Both the position numbers and the translations under genes were made by a program. 44,250 bases of DNA from NCBI GenBank assembly GCA_012523365.1, contig JAAYIQ010000073.1:1-44250 (forward strand). The letters are read 5' to 3'. Source of the DNA: Clostridiaceae bacterium. Lineage in GTDB: Bacteria; Bacillota; Clostridia; Saccharofermentanales; Saccharofermentanaceae. Numbering within the stretch: the first letter of the stretch is position 1; each line of letters begins with the position of its first letter. The notes under the pieces were generated by a model. That model worked only from the letters and a program-made list of their open reading frames with translations, did no database searches and was not told the DNA's origin. Shown here one piece after another: positions 24,873-34,205 of the stretch.

Positions 24873-25661
24873 TTATTCGGCGGCAGAGCCCTGACCCGAT
24901 TCGTCTTCTTTCTTCTCGAAAACCGTCTCCGTGTCCTCGACTTCCGCTTCCGTTTCCGAAGCCTCCTGCTCGACTTCATGCGTTTCCGGTCGGGTGGTCT
25001 CCGTCCCTAAAATCGCTTCGGTCTCGTCTGACTCGTCCTCTTCCCTTATCTCAGCTTCATATTTCTCCCGTGCCTTGAAAACCCGGCTGATCTGTTCCGC
25101 TTCTTCCTTGAGCTTTAGAAAATCCGAATTCGACGCGAGGTCGTATGAAGAAGTTTGATAACAGGCCTCATCGTGAACGTTATCCAGTATCAAATACATC
25201 CGCTGAGGACGATTTGCGGAGGCGCGTATTTTGCCGAGCGCCCTCTGTGCTTTGTCCGGCTCTCCTTCGCGGCAATCAAAATCTTCAAAAGGAATTTTGA
25301 GTTTACGAAAGACGTACCGAAGCACCACTTCTTTCTTCTCATAATCGACCGCTACGCGATAGCCGGCAATGAGAAAAGTCTGTGCGAAAACCAACGCGCA
25401 AACGATGAAGAGAACCGCAAAAAGGAAGGCCAGCCAATAATAGGGAGTATCCGTCATCAAAAAATACGTCGCTCCGGCCGACCCGATAAGCGCACCGAGC
25501 ACGCTCAGGACTCTTCTCAACAGAACCTGCTTCGGATTTGCCGGGAAACAGTGGACCGTTCCCGTGGGCAGATCATCACGGGTTCGGTCATCCGATTCGA
25601 TCACAGTTAACTTCACATCGTCGGAAGACTCTGTCTCCCCGGGAGTTCTCTCGCTGTCCAT
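24873..25661 (-). CDS. Membrane protein with long acidic C-terminal tail, unknown function
   Basis: The protein has 262 residues from an ATG behind ACGGAGGTGACGAG; the longer open frame overlaps valS and lacks a binding site. Its N-terminus is acidic (about 35 residues). Two membrane helices follow (about 47-67 and 73-95). Then comes a folded cytoplasmic domain that looks like a bacterial PH-type domain (YRVAVDYEKKEVVLRYVFRKLKIPFEDF). The last 70 residues are almost all Glu/Asp/Thr/Ser. It lies 19 nt downstream of valS, so the two are transcribed together. The PH-like call is only by appearance. Confidence 0.68.
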   Translation of the reverse strand: MDSERTPGETESSDDVKLTVIESDDRTRDDLPTGTVHCFPANPKQVLLRRVLSVLGALIGSAGATYFLMTDTPYYWLAFLFAVLFIVCALVFAQTFLIAGYRVAVDYEKKEVVLRYVFRKLKIPFEDFDCREGEPDKAQRALGKIRASANRPQRMYLILDNVHDEACYQTSSYDLASNSDFLKLKEEAEQISRVFKAREKYEAEIREEDESDETEAILGTETTRPETHEVEQEASETEAEVEDTETVFEKKEDESGQGSAAE

Positions 25662-25680
25662 CTCGTCACCTCCGTTTTCT

Positions 25681-28347
25681 TTATGCCTTGTCTCCTCCGA
25701 GCAAGGCGATTCGTTCTTTGATTCCCGTAAACATCCGGATGAATTTTTCCTTCTTTTCACGCTCCGCGTCAACAATATGTGCCGGCGCACGACCGACGAA
25801 TTCCTCGTTACCGAGTTTCTTGTCCACACGATCGATCTCTTGCTCTAAATTATCCTTCTCTTTGTTCAAACGTTCAAGTTCTTTTTGAACATCGATTAAA
25901 TCTTCCAGGGGAATATAGAACTCACCGGACGAGAACACCGCGGCTACAGCTGTGGGTGGTATGCCGGTTTTAACCTCCCGGACCTCGATCGCGGAAACGG
26001 CGGCAAGCCGCTCCATAAAAGGCTGTCCTGTAATGAAGAGCTTTGCGATTTCCTCGTCGGGCGTAACCAATATCGCGCTCGCCTTGCGGGAGGGCGCGAC
26101 TCCCAGGTTCGTCCGAACGTTGCGAACAGAACGTACCGCGTCCATCAAAACGGTCATGAATTTCTCTTCTTCCGGATAATCCAGAAGATCCGAATACTTC
26201 GGCCAATCAGCGATCATGATCGATTCCGACTTCTCCGGAAGAACCAAATTCCCGTACACTTCTTCCGAAAGAAAGGGCATGAACGGATGAAGCAGTTTCA
26301 TAGATTCCGCCAAGACAAAATTGAGCACAAAACGCGCTTCACCGGAAGTCGGATGTTCTGAATCGAAAAGCCTTGCCTTGGCAATTTCAATATACCAATC
26401 GCAATATTCTTCCCATATGAATGCGTATATTTTGGAAAGTGCGATTCCGAATTCGTATTTTTCCAAATTGGCCGTCACCTCAGCGACTGTTTGATTAAGG
26501 CGGGACAATATCCATTTGTCCTCCGTCGCGTAACGCGCGGTATCGACGCCCTCGAAACTCATCTCTGCCGGACAATTCATCAATACAAAACGCATCGCGT
26601 TCCAGATCTTGTTCGCAAAATTTCTTCCGGCCTCAATCTTCTCCTCCTGAAAACGCTGGTCATTCCCCGGTGCGTTTCCGGTCACCAATGCGTAGCGAAG
26701 CGCGTCGGCTCCGTACTTTTCGACAATTTCCAAAGGATCGATTCCGTTTCCGAGCGACTTGCTCATTTTTCTTCCTTGAGCATCCCTTATCAGTCCATGG
26801 ATCAGCACATGATGAAAAGGAGCCTTATCCATGCACTCAATACCCGAAAAAATCATCCGTGCGACCCAAAAGAATATGATGTCATACGCAGTGACCAAAA
26901 CATCGGTCGGGTAGAAATACCGAAGGTCTTCGGTATTATCCGGCCATCCGAGCGTTGAAAATGGCCACAGTGCCGATGAAAACCATGTATCAAGCGTGTC
27001 GTCATCCTGTGTCAGAATTTCCCCCTTGCATTGGTCACAGCTCAAGGGCGGTACACGGGAAACCGTTACATGTCCGCAATCCGCGCAGTAGTAGGCCGGA
27101 ATGCGATGTCCCCACCAAAGTTGACGGGAAATACACCAGTCCCGGATATTTTCCATCCAGTTGAAATACACTTTTTCAAAACGCTCGGGAACAAAGGAAG
27201 TCTCTTCCTTTCGAACCGCTCCGATCGCCGGCTCCGCGAGCGGCTTCATTTTTACAAACCATTGTAAGGAGACTCGCGGCTCGACGACGGTTCCGCAGCG
27301 ATAGCACGTTCCGACATTATGCTTATGCGGCTCCACTTTTTGAAGGAGACCCAGAGCCTCCAAGTCGGATACAATTCTCTTTCTGGCCTCGTAACGATCC
27401 AGCCCTTCATATTTCCCGGCATTCTCATTCATCCGGGCATTCTCCGTCATCACTATGACGACCGGCAGGTCGTGCCGCAGTCCGACCTCGAAGTCATTCG
27501 GATCATGGGCGGGAGTAATTTTCACCACACCGGTACCGAAATCCTTCTCGACATATTCGTCGGCGATAACGGGGATATCCTTGTTCATGAGCGGAAGCAT
27601 GACAAACTTACCGATCAGGTGCGCATAACGTTCGTCGTCCGGATGAACGGCTACGGCCGTGTCGCCGAGCATCGTTTCCGGCCGTGTCGTCGCAAGGATC
27701 AACTCTCCGGATCCGTCAGTCAGCGGATACTTCAGATGCCAGAAATGGCCGTCCTGCTCCTCGTATTCCACCTCGGCATCCGATATGGAAGTCAAGCAGT
27801 GCGGGCACCAGTTGATGATGCGCTCTCCCCGGTAAATCAAGCCTTTCTCGTAGTAGCGGACAAAGACCTCTGTGACCGCCTTTGACAGCCCTTCGTCCAT
27901 TGTAAAGCGCTCACGGCTCCAGTCACAGGAGGAGCCGAGGCTCTTCAGCTGTTCGACGATTCTTCTGCCGTATTTCTCGCGCCACTCCCAGGCTCTGACC
28001 AGGAACTTTTCACGACCGATGTCGTCCTTGCTGACCCCCTCCGCTTTCATCGCGGCGACGATCCTAGCCTCCGTTGCAATTGCCGCATGGTCGGTACCCG
28101 GAAGCCAAAGAGCGGAAAATCCCTGCATTCTCTTCAATCGAATCAGGATGTCCTGGATCGTATTGTCCAATGCGTGGCCCATATGCAGTTGGCCGGTAAT
28201 GTTCGGCGGAGGCATAACGATGCAATACGGCTTCTTTTCCGAATCACATTCGGCTCGAAAATAGCCGCTTTCCATCCAGTTGCGATAAATTCTCGGTTCC
28301 GCGTTACGCGGCTCGAATGCCTTGCTGATGCTGTCGGTCCTGTTCAT
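25681..28347 (-). CDS. valS: Valyl-tRNA synthetase
   Basis: This class Ia synthetase has 888 residues. The HIGH motif is PPPNITGQLHMGH (46-58) and the KMSKS motif is GRKMSKSLGNG (525-535). The editing domain (about 190-340) contains LATTRPETMLGDTAVAVHP. Two CxxC pairs (CPHC, and CADC with CDQC) are candidate zinc sites. The C-terminal 70 residues are the coiled-coil arm typical of ValRS. GGAGG lies 7 nt before the ATG. It follows the acyl-CoA synthetase by 24 nt, an unusual operon partner. There is no T-box leader. Confidence 0.97.
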   Translation of the reverse strand: MNRTDSISKAFEPRNAEPRIYRNWMESGYFRAECDSEKKPYCIVMPPPNITGQLHMGHALDNTIQDILIRLKRMQGFSALWLPGTDHAAIATEARIVAAMKAEGVSKDDIGREKFLVRAWEWREKYGRRIVEQLKSLGSSCDWSRERFTMDEGLSKAVTEVFVRYYEKGLIYRGERIINWCPHCLTSISDAEVEYEEQDGHFWHLKYPLTDGSGELILATTRPETMLGDTAVAVHPDDERYAHLIGKFVMLPLMNKDIPVIADEYVEKDFGTGVVKITPAHDPNDFEVGLRHDLPVVIVMTENARMNENAGKYEGLDRYEARKRIVSDLEALGLLQKVEPHKHNVGTCYRCGTVVEPRVSLQWFVKMKPLAEPAIGAVRKEETSFVPERFEKVYFNWMENIRDWCISRQLWWGHRIPAYYCADCGHVTVSRVPPLSCDQCKGEILTQDDDTLDTWFSSALWPFSTLGWPDNTEDLRYFYPTDVLVTAYDIIFFWVARMIFSGIECMDKAPFHHVLIHGLIRDAQGRKMSKSLGNGIDPLEIVEKYGADALRYALVTGNAPGNDQRFQEEKIEAGRNFANKIWNAMRFVLMNCPAEMSFEGVDTARYATEDKWILSRLNQTVAEVTANLEKYEFGIALSKIYAFIWEEYCDWYIEIAKARLFDSEHPTSGEARFVLNFVLAESMKLLHPFMPFLSEEVYGNLVLPEKSESIMIADWPKYSDLLDYPEEEKFMTVLMDAVRSVRNVRTNLGVAPSRKASAILVTPDEEIAKLFITGQPFMERLAAVSAIEVREVKTGIPPTAVAAVFSSGEFYIPLEDLIDVQKELERLNKEKDNLEQEIDRVDKKLGNEEFVGRAPAHIVDAEREKKEKFIRMFTGIKERIALLGGDKA

Positions 28348-28371
28348 GAATGCTCCTCCGAAGGGCTGTAA

Positions 28372-30063
28372 TTAATTGTTTTGAGCGTTGTCCTTTTCGC
28401 GGATCTCCACCCGTCGAATTTTCCCGCTGATCGTCTTTGGAAGCTCTTCGACATACTCGATGATGCGCGGATACTTATAAGGTGCGGTAACTTTTTTAAC
28501 GTGATTCTGGAGCTCACGGGTCAACTCGGGCGTTCCGATATAGCCTTTGCTGAGAACAATCGTCGCTTTCACCGCGAACCCGCGATCGGGGTCCGGAACG
28601 CCGGTCACCGCACACTCCGTTACCGACGGGTGCTCCATGAGGGCGCTTTCAACCTCGAACGGTCCGATCCGGTATCCCGAACTCTTGATCACATCGTCGG
28701 TTCGTCCGACATACCAGAGGAAACCCGTTTCGTCACGATACGCGGTATCGCCGGTATGGTAGAGCCCATCATGCCATGCCCGCTTCGTTCCTTCTTCGTC
28801 ACGGTAATACCCGCGAAAAACACCGAGCGGCTTCCCGCCGAATTCTTCGCCGGTCTGAATGCAGATTTCCCCGTTTACGCCGTTCGGAAGCTCTTTCCCG
28901 TCCTCGTCAACAATCACGATATTCACTCCCGGGGTCTGAAGTCCCATCGATCCGAGCCTCGGTTGCATCCAAGGATAAAGCGTTCCGCACAGCAACGTCG
29001 TCTCCGATTGTCCGAAGCCTTCAAAAATCTTGAGTCCGGTGTTTCGGAGCCACTGACTGTACACTTCGGGGTTCAATGCCTCTCCGGCGGTGGTACAATG
29101 CCTCAGCGCCGAGAAATCGTACGTTGAGAAATCCTCCTTGATCATAAACCGGTACATAGTCGGCGGAGCACAGAATGTGGTGATCTTATACTCGGCGATC
29201 TTGGAAAGAATATCCGCCGCCGAAAACTTATCGAAATCATATGTGAAAATCGCCGTCTCACCGAGCCATTGTCCGTACATTTTGCCCCAGAGCGACTTCA
29301 GCCATCCGGTATCGGAGATCGTGAAGTGCAAGCCGCCGTCGATGACCCGATGCCAAAAAACGCCGGTGATCAGGTGTCCCAAAGGGTATGAATAATCATG
29401 CCATACCATCTTGGGATATCCGGTAGTTCCGGAAGAGAATGCCATCGCCATGATATCGGTGACCTTCGTGTCCTCGTCTCCGGTCGGCCTCGTCCAGACA
29501 TCGCTTTGCTTCTCAAACTCGCTGTCGAAATCGATCCACCCGTCCGCCTTCTTGCCTCGTGTCACCGCGCGCAACTTCAAGGTTTCATAACGGTCAAGCG
29601 CTTCGTCCAAATGCTCCGTGCACTGCTCGTCACCGGTCATAACCACCATCTTGATACCGGCCGAGTTAATTCGATACTCATAATCCTTCGCAGTCAGAAG
29701 ATGTGTTGCCTGAACGGCGACAGCCCCGAGCTTATGAAGGCCCATCATACAGTACCAGAACTCGTAGCCGCGTTTGAGCACAAGCATAACGAAATCGCCC
29801 TTACGAATTCCGACGGAACGAAAAAAATTCGCGGCTTTATTCGACAGCCGGGACATATCCCCGAACGTGAAATCGCGGCGCTCATTATCTTTGGAAACCC
29901 AGAGCATCGCCTTTTTATCCGGCGTGCGTTTCGCGATTACGTCAAGAACGTCGTACGCGAAATTAAAGGTGTCGGGATAGGTTATCCTGTAATTCTTCAT
30001 CAGATCGTCGAGCGTGGCGAAATCATCGCGATGACGGCCTGTATATTCCTCATATATCGGCAT
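28372..30063 (-). CDS. AMP-dependent acyl-CoA synthetase (medium-chain/acetyl-CoA synthetase-like)
   Basis: This 563-residue ANL-superfamily enzyme activates a carboxylic acid with ATP and CoA. The P-loop is MAFSSGTTGYPKMVWH (about 203). The second motif is GFGQSETT, the third is YHTGDTAYRDETGFLWYVGRTDDVIKSSGYRIGPFEVE, and the catalytic Lys is in KTISGKIRR near the C-terminus. The SDTGWLKSLWGKMYGQWL segment resembles the MACS/benzoate-CoA ligase branch rather than acetyl-CoA synthetase proper. The substrate is not readable. It starts 3 nt after the XRE-cupin regulator gene, a pairing seen often in anaerobes and archaea. Confidence 0.92.
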   Translation of the reverse strand: MPIYEEYTGRHRDDFATLDDLMKNYRITYPDTFNFAYDVLDVIAKRTPDKKAMLWVSKDNERRDFTFGDMSRLSNKAANFFRSVGIRKGDFVMLVLKRGYEFWYCMMGLHKLGAVAVQATHLLTAKDYEYRINSAGIKMVVMTGDEQCTEHLDEALDRYETLKLRAVTRGKKADGWIDFDSEFEKQSDVWTRPTGDEDTKVTDIMAMAFSSGTTGYPKMVWHDYSYPLGHLITGVFWHRVIDGGLHFTISDTGWLKSLWGKMYGQWLGETAIFTYDFDKFSAADILSKIAEYKITTFCAPPTMYRFMIKEDFSTYDFSALRHCTTAGEALNPEVYSQWLRNTGLKIFEGFGQSETTLLCGTLYPWMQPRLGSMGLQTPGVNIVIVDEDGKELPNGVNGEICIQTGEEFGGKPLGVFRGYYRDEEGTKRAWHDGLYHTGDTAYRDETGFLWYVGRTDDVIKSSGYRIGPFEVESALMEHPSVTECAVTGVPDPDRGFAVKATIVLSKGYIGTPELTRELQNHVKKVTAPYKYPRIIEYVEELPKTISGKIRRVEIREKDNAQNN

Positions 30064-30065
30064 AT

Positions 30066-30629
30066 CTATTCTCCTTTTTTCATCACGATCGCAAGAAACT
30101 TACATACGCGGTCGTTGTTGGCCTTCATCGCGTGAGGAACGCCGGAATCGAAATATATACTGTCGCCTTCATCAAGTATATAAGTGATATCACCGATCAG
30201 GAAAGTCATCTGTCCCTTAACAATGTAGTTAAATTCCTGTCCGTCATGCGCGTGCTGTACGGGCTTCTGTTCATCGCCCGGCTCAACGGTCACCATGAAA
30301 GGTTCGGCCAATTTATCGCGAAAAGTAAAGGCTAAGTGCTTATAGTTATATGCCGCTCTGCGCTTCACCTCGAAACCCTCCCCTTTTCGAACCACGCAAG
30401 CCGTAGTAAGCTTCGGTGAATCACCGCTCATGATATCCAGAACATCCACTCCGAAAACACCCGCGACATTACTCAGAAAGGAAAATGAAAAGTCCTTCGA
30501 GCCATCCTCATACGCCAGATATTCGTCAAGTGATAGATCACAACGCTTGGCAACGTCTTTTGCGTCGATCTCGAGAATCTCTCTGAGTGTTCTGATACGT
30601 TCGCCCATTTGCTGAAGCTGATCCGACAT
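30066..30629 (-). CDS. XRE-family regulator with C-terminal cupin domain
   Basis: The protein has 187 residues. The N-terminal helix-turn-helix (about 10-65) reads RIRTLREILEIDAKDVAKRCDLSLDEYLAYEDG. The C-terminal cupin (about 115-185) has HAHDGQEFNYIVKGQMTF and DSIYFDSGVPHAM, with three His and a Glu in the cupin metal positions. The ATG at 30629 follows GGAGG with 7 nt spacing; the ATG two codons upstream would leave 2 nt. Such regulators control adjacent acyl-CoA synthetase genes and probably sense a small acid or acyl-CoA. It is the first gene of the regulator-acyl-CoA synthetase-valS-membrane protein transcript. Confidence 0.9.
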   Translation of the reverse strand: MSDQLQQMGERIRTLREILEIDAKDVAKRCDLSLDEYLAYEDGSKDFSFSFLSNVAGVFGVDVLDIMSGDSPKLTTACVVRKGEGFEVKRRAAYNYKHLAFTFRDKLAEPFMVTVEPGDEQKPVQHAHDGQEFNYIVKGQMTFLIGDITYILDEGDSIYFDSGVPHAMKANNDRVCKFLAIVMKKGE

Positions 30630-30679
30630 AAGCATTCCTCCCTGTTTCGCGTAGGATGAGACAAGCATGCATGATAAAT

Positions 30680-30708
30680 ATAATAGGTTTGTCGGCGCAC
30701 GCTGTCAA
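30680..30708 (-). promoter_or_regulatory. Promoter of the XRE-cupin/acyl-CoA synthetase/valS operon
   Basis: On the minus strand a perfect TTGACA, a 17-nt spacer and TATTAT, 50 nt before the ATG at 30629. Confidence 0.78.
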
Positions 30709-30721
30709 CCGAAGTCCGTTC

Positions 30722-30750
30722 ATTAAAAAGAGCCTGAAATAGTGTATACT
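30722..30750 (+). promoter_or_regulatory. Candidate promoter of the MoxR operon
   Basis: ATTAAA, a 17-nt spacer and TATACT, 37 nt before the moxR start. The -35 is weak. Confidence 0.35.
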
Positions 30751-30787
30751 TGGGTAAAAGCTCCGATTATCGACAACGGAGGTAGCT

Positions 30788-31798
30788 ATGGTCGAAGAAT
30801 CATTTCCCGATCCGCCGTCACCCTTCTCCGAAGTCCGCAATTTTTGCAATCAGGTCATTGCGAACATCTCAAGGGTCATCGTCGGCAAAGACAGTGAGAT
30901 CGTATTGCTTCTGACGGCCCTTCTGACCGGCGGCCATGTCCTGCTGGACGATGTACCCGGCACCGGAAAGACGAAACTTGCAAAGACTCTGGCACGGTCA
31001 CTCGACGTTCCGTTTAAGAGAATCCAGTTCACGATCGACCTTTTACCGTCAGACCTGACGGGGATTCATTTTTTCGATCGCAAGAAGGACGAATTCGTTT
31101 TTCGGCCCGGTCCGCTTTTTACCAATATCCTTTTAGCCGACGAGATCAACCGCGCAACGGCGCGAACCCAGTCAAGCCTCCTGGAATGTATGGAAGAGAG
31201 ACAAATCACCGTCGACGGAAAGACCTTTCCGCTTTCCGTTCCTTTTTTTGTCATCGCTACCCAGAATCCGGTTGAAACACAGGGCACATTTCCACTTCCG
31301 GAAGCACAACTTGACCGCTTTCTGTTGCGTCTGACGATGGATTACCCGGATCGGGCCGAGGGATTAAGGATTCTGGATCGTTTTCACGCCACGGATCCTT
31401 TTTCGGAGCTTCAGCCGGTCGGAAATGCCGCGGATATCGTGAACGCCACGGCCGTCATCGAGACCGTTTTCGCTCATGAACTGGTTCGCAACTACATCCT
31501 CGATCTGATCGAGGCGACGCGAGATCGGGAGGACATCCTTCTCGGGGCCAGCCCGCGTGCCTCCATCGCACTCCTGAAGACCGCCAAAAGTTACGCGGCG
31601 CTCCACGGACGATGTTTCGTCACCCCGGACGATGTCAAGGCGCTCTTCATCCCCGTCATCGGTCATCGTCTGATCCTTCAGGCGACCGGCTCGGCACTGT
31701 CGATGATCGGTTTCGGCCGTGCACAGGCGAGGAGCCGGGATATTTTAAGCCGGATTCTGGACACCGTTCCCTGTCCGACCGAGGACTTTCGCCCCTGA
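30788..31798 (+). CDS. MoxR-family AAA+ ATPase
   Basis: This 336-residue AAA+ protein acts as a chaperone for its partner proteins. The Walker A motif is DVPGTGKTK (about 57-65), Walker B is LADEINRATARTQSSLLECMEE, sensor 1 is VIATQNPVETQGTFPLPEAQLDRFLL, and the C-terminal lid contains GASPRASIALLK. GGAGG lies 5 nt before the ATG. It is followed after 24 nt by a DUF58 gene and then by a DUF4129-like gene, the classic MoxR-DUF58-transglutaminase order but without the transglutaminase domain. Confidence 0.95.
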   Translation: MVEESFPDPPSPFSEVRNFCNQVIANISRVIVGKDSEIVLLLTALLTGGHVLLDDVPGTGKTKLAKTLARSLDVPFKRIQFTIDLLPSDLTGIHFFDRKKDEFVFRPGPLFTNILLADEINRATARTQSSLLECMEERQITVDGKTFPLSVPFFVIATQNPVETQGTFPLPEAQLDRFLLRLTMDYPDRAEGLRILDRFHATDPFSELQPVGNAADIVNATAVIETVFAHELVRNYILDLIEATRDREDILLGASPRASIALLKTAKSYAALHGRCFVTPDDVKALFIPVIGHRLILQATGSALSMIGFGRAQARSRDILSRILDTVPCPTEDFRP

Positions 31799-31822
31799 TA
31801 TCCGGCACGGAGGTTGCGTTTG

Positions 31823-32950
31823 ATGCAGGTCTTCGTTATTTTAGCGTTGATTTCGCTACTGATATTCGCTCAGTACTCTATTTATCGAAAATTTGCGTTG
31901 CACGAGGTGCGCGCCGGTATACGATTTTCCTCCTCAACCGCGGAATGCGGGGAAACCGTAATGATTTTCGAGGAAATCGAGAATCGAAAAAGGCTTCCGC
32001 TGGTGCAGATCCTCCTTCGCTTTGAGGCTCCGCGCGAGCTTAGTTTCCCCGATATGACAAACACAGCGCTCTCCGACTTATACTACCGCGAGGATTTGAT
32101 TTCACTCGGCGGGTGGAAACGACATGTCCGGCAAATCACCGTTCGGTGCAAAAAGCGAGGCTACTACACTTTTAAGAGATTTACCGTCACGACCTGCGAT
32201 CTCTTGATGCTCATGAAGTTTCACGGATCCTTTTCGAGCAATTCTTCTCTGACGGTTCTGCCCCGCTACTTGAACACTCCGGACGTTTCCGCACTTTTCA
32301 TGTCCGCCATCGGAGAACGAGTGAACCGATACAGTTTGGTCAATAATCCGTTCACGTTTTCCGGGATTCGCGAATATCAGCCGTACGACAGTTTGAACAG
32401 GATCAATTGGAACGCTACAGTCCGAAAGGACGAGCTGATGGTCAACACCTCCGATAATACCATCAGCCCGGAAATCACAATTCTTCTGAATGTCGCCCGG
32501 TATTCGCCGGATCACAGTACGGAATGTATCGAAAAAGCCATCAGCCTGGCATATTCTTTTTCCGTACTCGCCGCCCGGGAATCCATTCCCGTATCCGTTC
32601 ATGCAAACAGCCGCGATATTCGAACCGGAGAGAGCGTTTCAAGCATTCACGGGACGGGCAAGGAGCACGCTCGGCAGATCGGGCAAGCTCTTGCCGGCAT
32701 AGATCTGGACCAGGTACCGACACCCTTTGAGAATCTTCTCAACACGGTTCCCGGAAACCTGCGCAATCGTCAACTGATCATCCTTTCTCCGAATTATGAC
32801 ACCGGCCTTCAGAAAGAAATCCTGCGGCTCGCCGGCGAAGGTGCCCGAGCCGTTTGGATCGTTCCCTGTGCCGTGCACGAAAAGACTCCGCGAATCTTGC
32901 CGGAGATCCGACCGATCGCGATTCTGTGGGAGGAGCGTTACAATGGCTAA
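31823..32950 (+). CDS. DUF58 (VWA-like) protein, MoxR partner
   Basis: The 375-residue protein begins with one membrane helix (about 1-20), then a beta-rich region, then the DUF58 signature GIREYQPYDSLNRINWNATVRKDELMV (about 190-216), and a VWA-like C-terminal domain. I chose the ATG at 31823 behind GGAGG with 9 nt spacing; TTG codons at 31814 and 31820 are in frame alternatives. Its 3' end overlaps the next gene by 8 nt, so they are co-translated. The typical role is in assembling or regulating envelope complexes, not proven here. Confidence 0.92.
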   Translation: MQVFVILALISLLIFAQYSIYRKFALHEVRAGIRFSSSTAECGETVMIFEEIENRKRLPLVQILLRFEAPRELSFPDMTNTALSDLYYREDLISLGGWKRHVRQITVRCKKRGYYTFKRFTVTTCDLLMLMKFHGSFSSNSSLTVLPRYLNTPDVSALFMSAIGERVNRYSLVNNPFTFSGIREYQPYDSLNRINWNATVRKDELMVNTSDNTISPEITILLNVARYSPDHSTECIEKAISLAYSFSVLAARESIPVSVHANSRDIRTGESVSSIHGTGKEHARQIGQALAGIDLDQVPTPFENLLNTVPGNLRNRQLIILSPNYDTGLQKEILRLAGEGARAVWIVPCAVHEKTPRILPEIRPIAILWEERYNG

Positions 32951-34178
32951 TCCCTTCTTTTCTCGCAAAATCGAATTTGATCGCAGTTTCTTTTTTATTG
33001 GCGCTCTGTCTTATGTGCTTTCGATTCTTCCGTTTATCTCTGTATGCATTCTGTTTTTCAAGGCAATTTTTCCGGAAACGGACCGGATTCCAGTGCCCTA
33101 CTGCCTTTTGATTCCGGCACTTTTCTTTTTTCTCCTGAGGCGGGTATCCATGTCCCAGCTAAAGATCCTGTTGCTGTTCGCGATGGTCTCCGCAAGTCCT
33201 TTATTACTCGGTTTTTTGTTGCCATCGTCGCAGGCAATCTTCCTGTTCATTTCTGCTTTGTTATTGGGAATCGGCTCTATTTCAGCCCGATACAAAAACT
33301 CCTCCCGAATTCGAATCACTATGGACCAGCTCGGAGCGTCGATGTTCGTTCACGGAACATTACTCGTCATCGCTAGCGTATCGGATTCGAACCAATTATC
33401 GCGATACTTAATTCTCGGTCACACCCTGCTCTATCTGTGTATTTTCTTTCTGGCACGTCAGCATTATGTATTCGACACCGCATACGAACATATCGCCAAC
33501 TCTCCGACCCAGCCGTCAGCCTCTGTCAGAAGCCTACACAATCGTGTCATAATCATTCTAAGCGTTTTCGTACTGCTGATCATCCCGGTCATCGTTTTGT
33601 TTCCGTATTCGATCATTGCGGAATTTCTTCGAAAAATCGCCAGATTTCTGATCGACGCGTTCTTCGCAATGCTGAAATGGTTGGACAAGATTAATTTTTT
33701 TCCCGACGTGACCGAGGTTACCGGCACCGAATTACTGCCCGAAACTGCAAAGGCAGAGCTCGACCCGACTGTTCATATGATTTTCAATATCCTGTTCAAC
33801 ATTTTATCCGTAGTAATAATCGTCGTCCTCTTAGCTTCCATTCTGCGCGGAGTCTATCTTTTTCTTACTTACATGTACCGAAAAGCGACCGCTCACGGCA
33901 CTCCGGATAATGAGAGCCTGGTGGTGGACGAAGTCTTTTCGATTAAAAACAAACGGAGCGGCACTCGACGAAGAATGAATTTCGGTGAAGGAGAAGAAAG
34001 GGAAATCCGCAGAAAATACTATCGCGAAGTGCGACAGGCAATCCGAAGCGGCGCGAAAATTACGCCTTCCGATTCTCCTGCGGAAATTCAGGCCGGTGTT
34101 TCCGATTATGTTACGGAAGATTTTGAATTACTGACCACTGAATATAAGAAACATCGATACGGCCCGAAAAAACCGTAG
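32943..34178 (+). CDS. Polytopic membrane protein with DUF4129-like C-terminus
   Basis: The protein has 411 residues from an ATG behind GGAGG with 9 nt spacing, overlapping DUF58 by 8 nt; an in-frame extension to 32796 lies inside the DUF58 gene. Seven or eight hydrophobic helices fill residues 13-330. A cytoplasmic domain of about 75 residues follows, EEREIRRKYYREVRQAI and then RSGAKITPSDSPAEIQAGV, which matches the DUF4129 region at the C-terminus of the transglutaminase-like proteins that usually follow MoxR and DUF58. The extracellular transglutaminase domain itself is absent here: no Cys-His-Asp triad is visible. Confidence 0.78.
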   Translation: MANPFFSRKIEFDRSFFFIGALSYVLSILPFISVCILFFKAIFPETDRIPVPYCLLIPALFFFLLRRVSMSQLKILLLFAMVSASPLLLGFLLPSSQAIFLFISALLLGIGSISARYKNSSRIRITMDQLGASMFVHGTLLVIASVSDSNQLSRYLILGHTLLYLCIFFLARQHYVFDTAYEHIANSPTQPSASVRSLHNRVIIILSVFVLLIIPVIVLFPYSIIAEFLRKIARFLIDAFFAMLKWLDKINFFPDVTEVTGTELLPETAKAELDPTVHMIFNILFNILSVVIIVVLLASILRGVYLFLTYMYRKATAHGTPDNESLVVDEVFSIKNKRSGTRRRMNFGEGEEREIRRKYYREVRQAIRSGAKITPSDSPAEIQAGVSDYVTEDFELLTTEYKKHRYGPKKP

Positions 34179-34205
34179 TGGTCCACCGGCAGTCCGGATC
34201 ACTGG

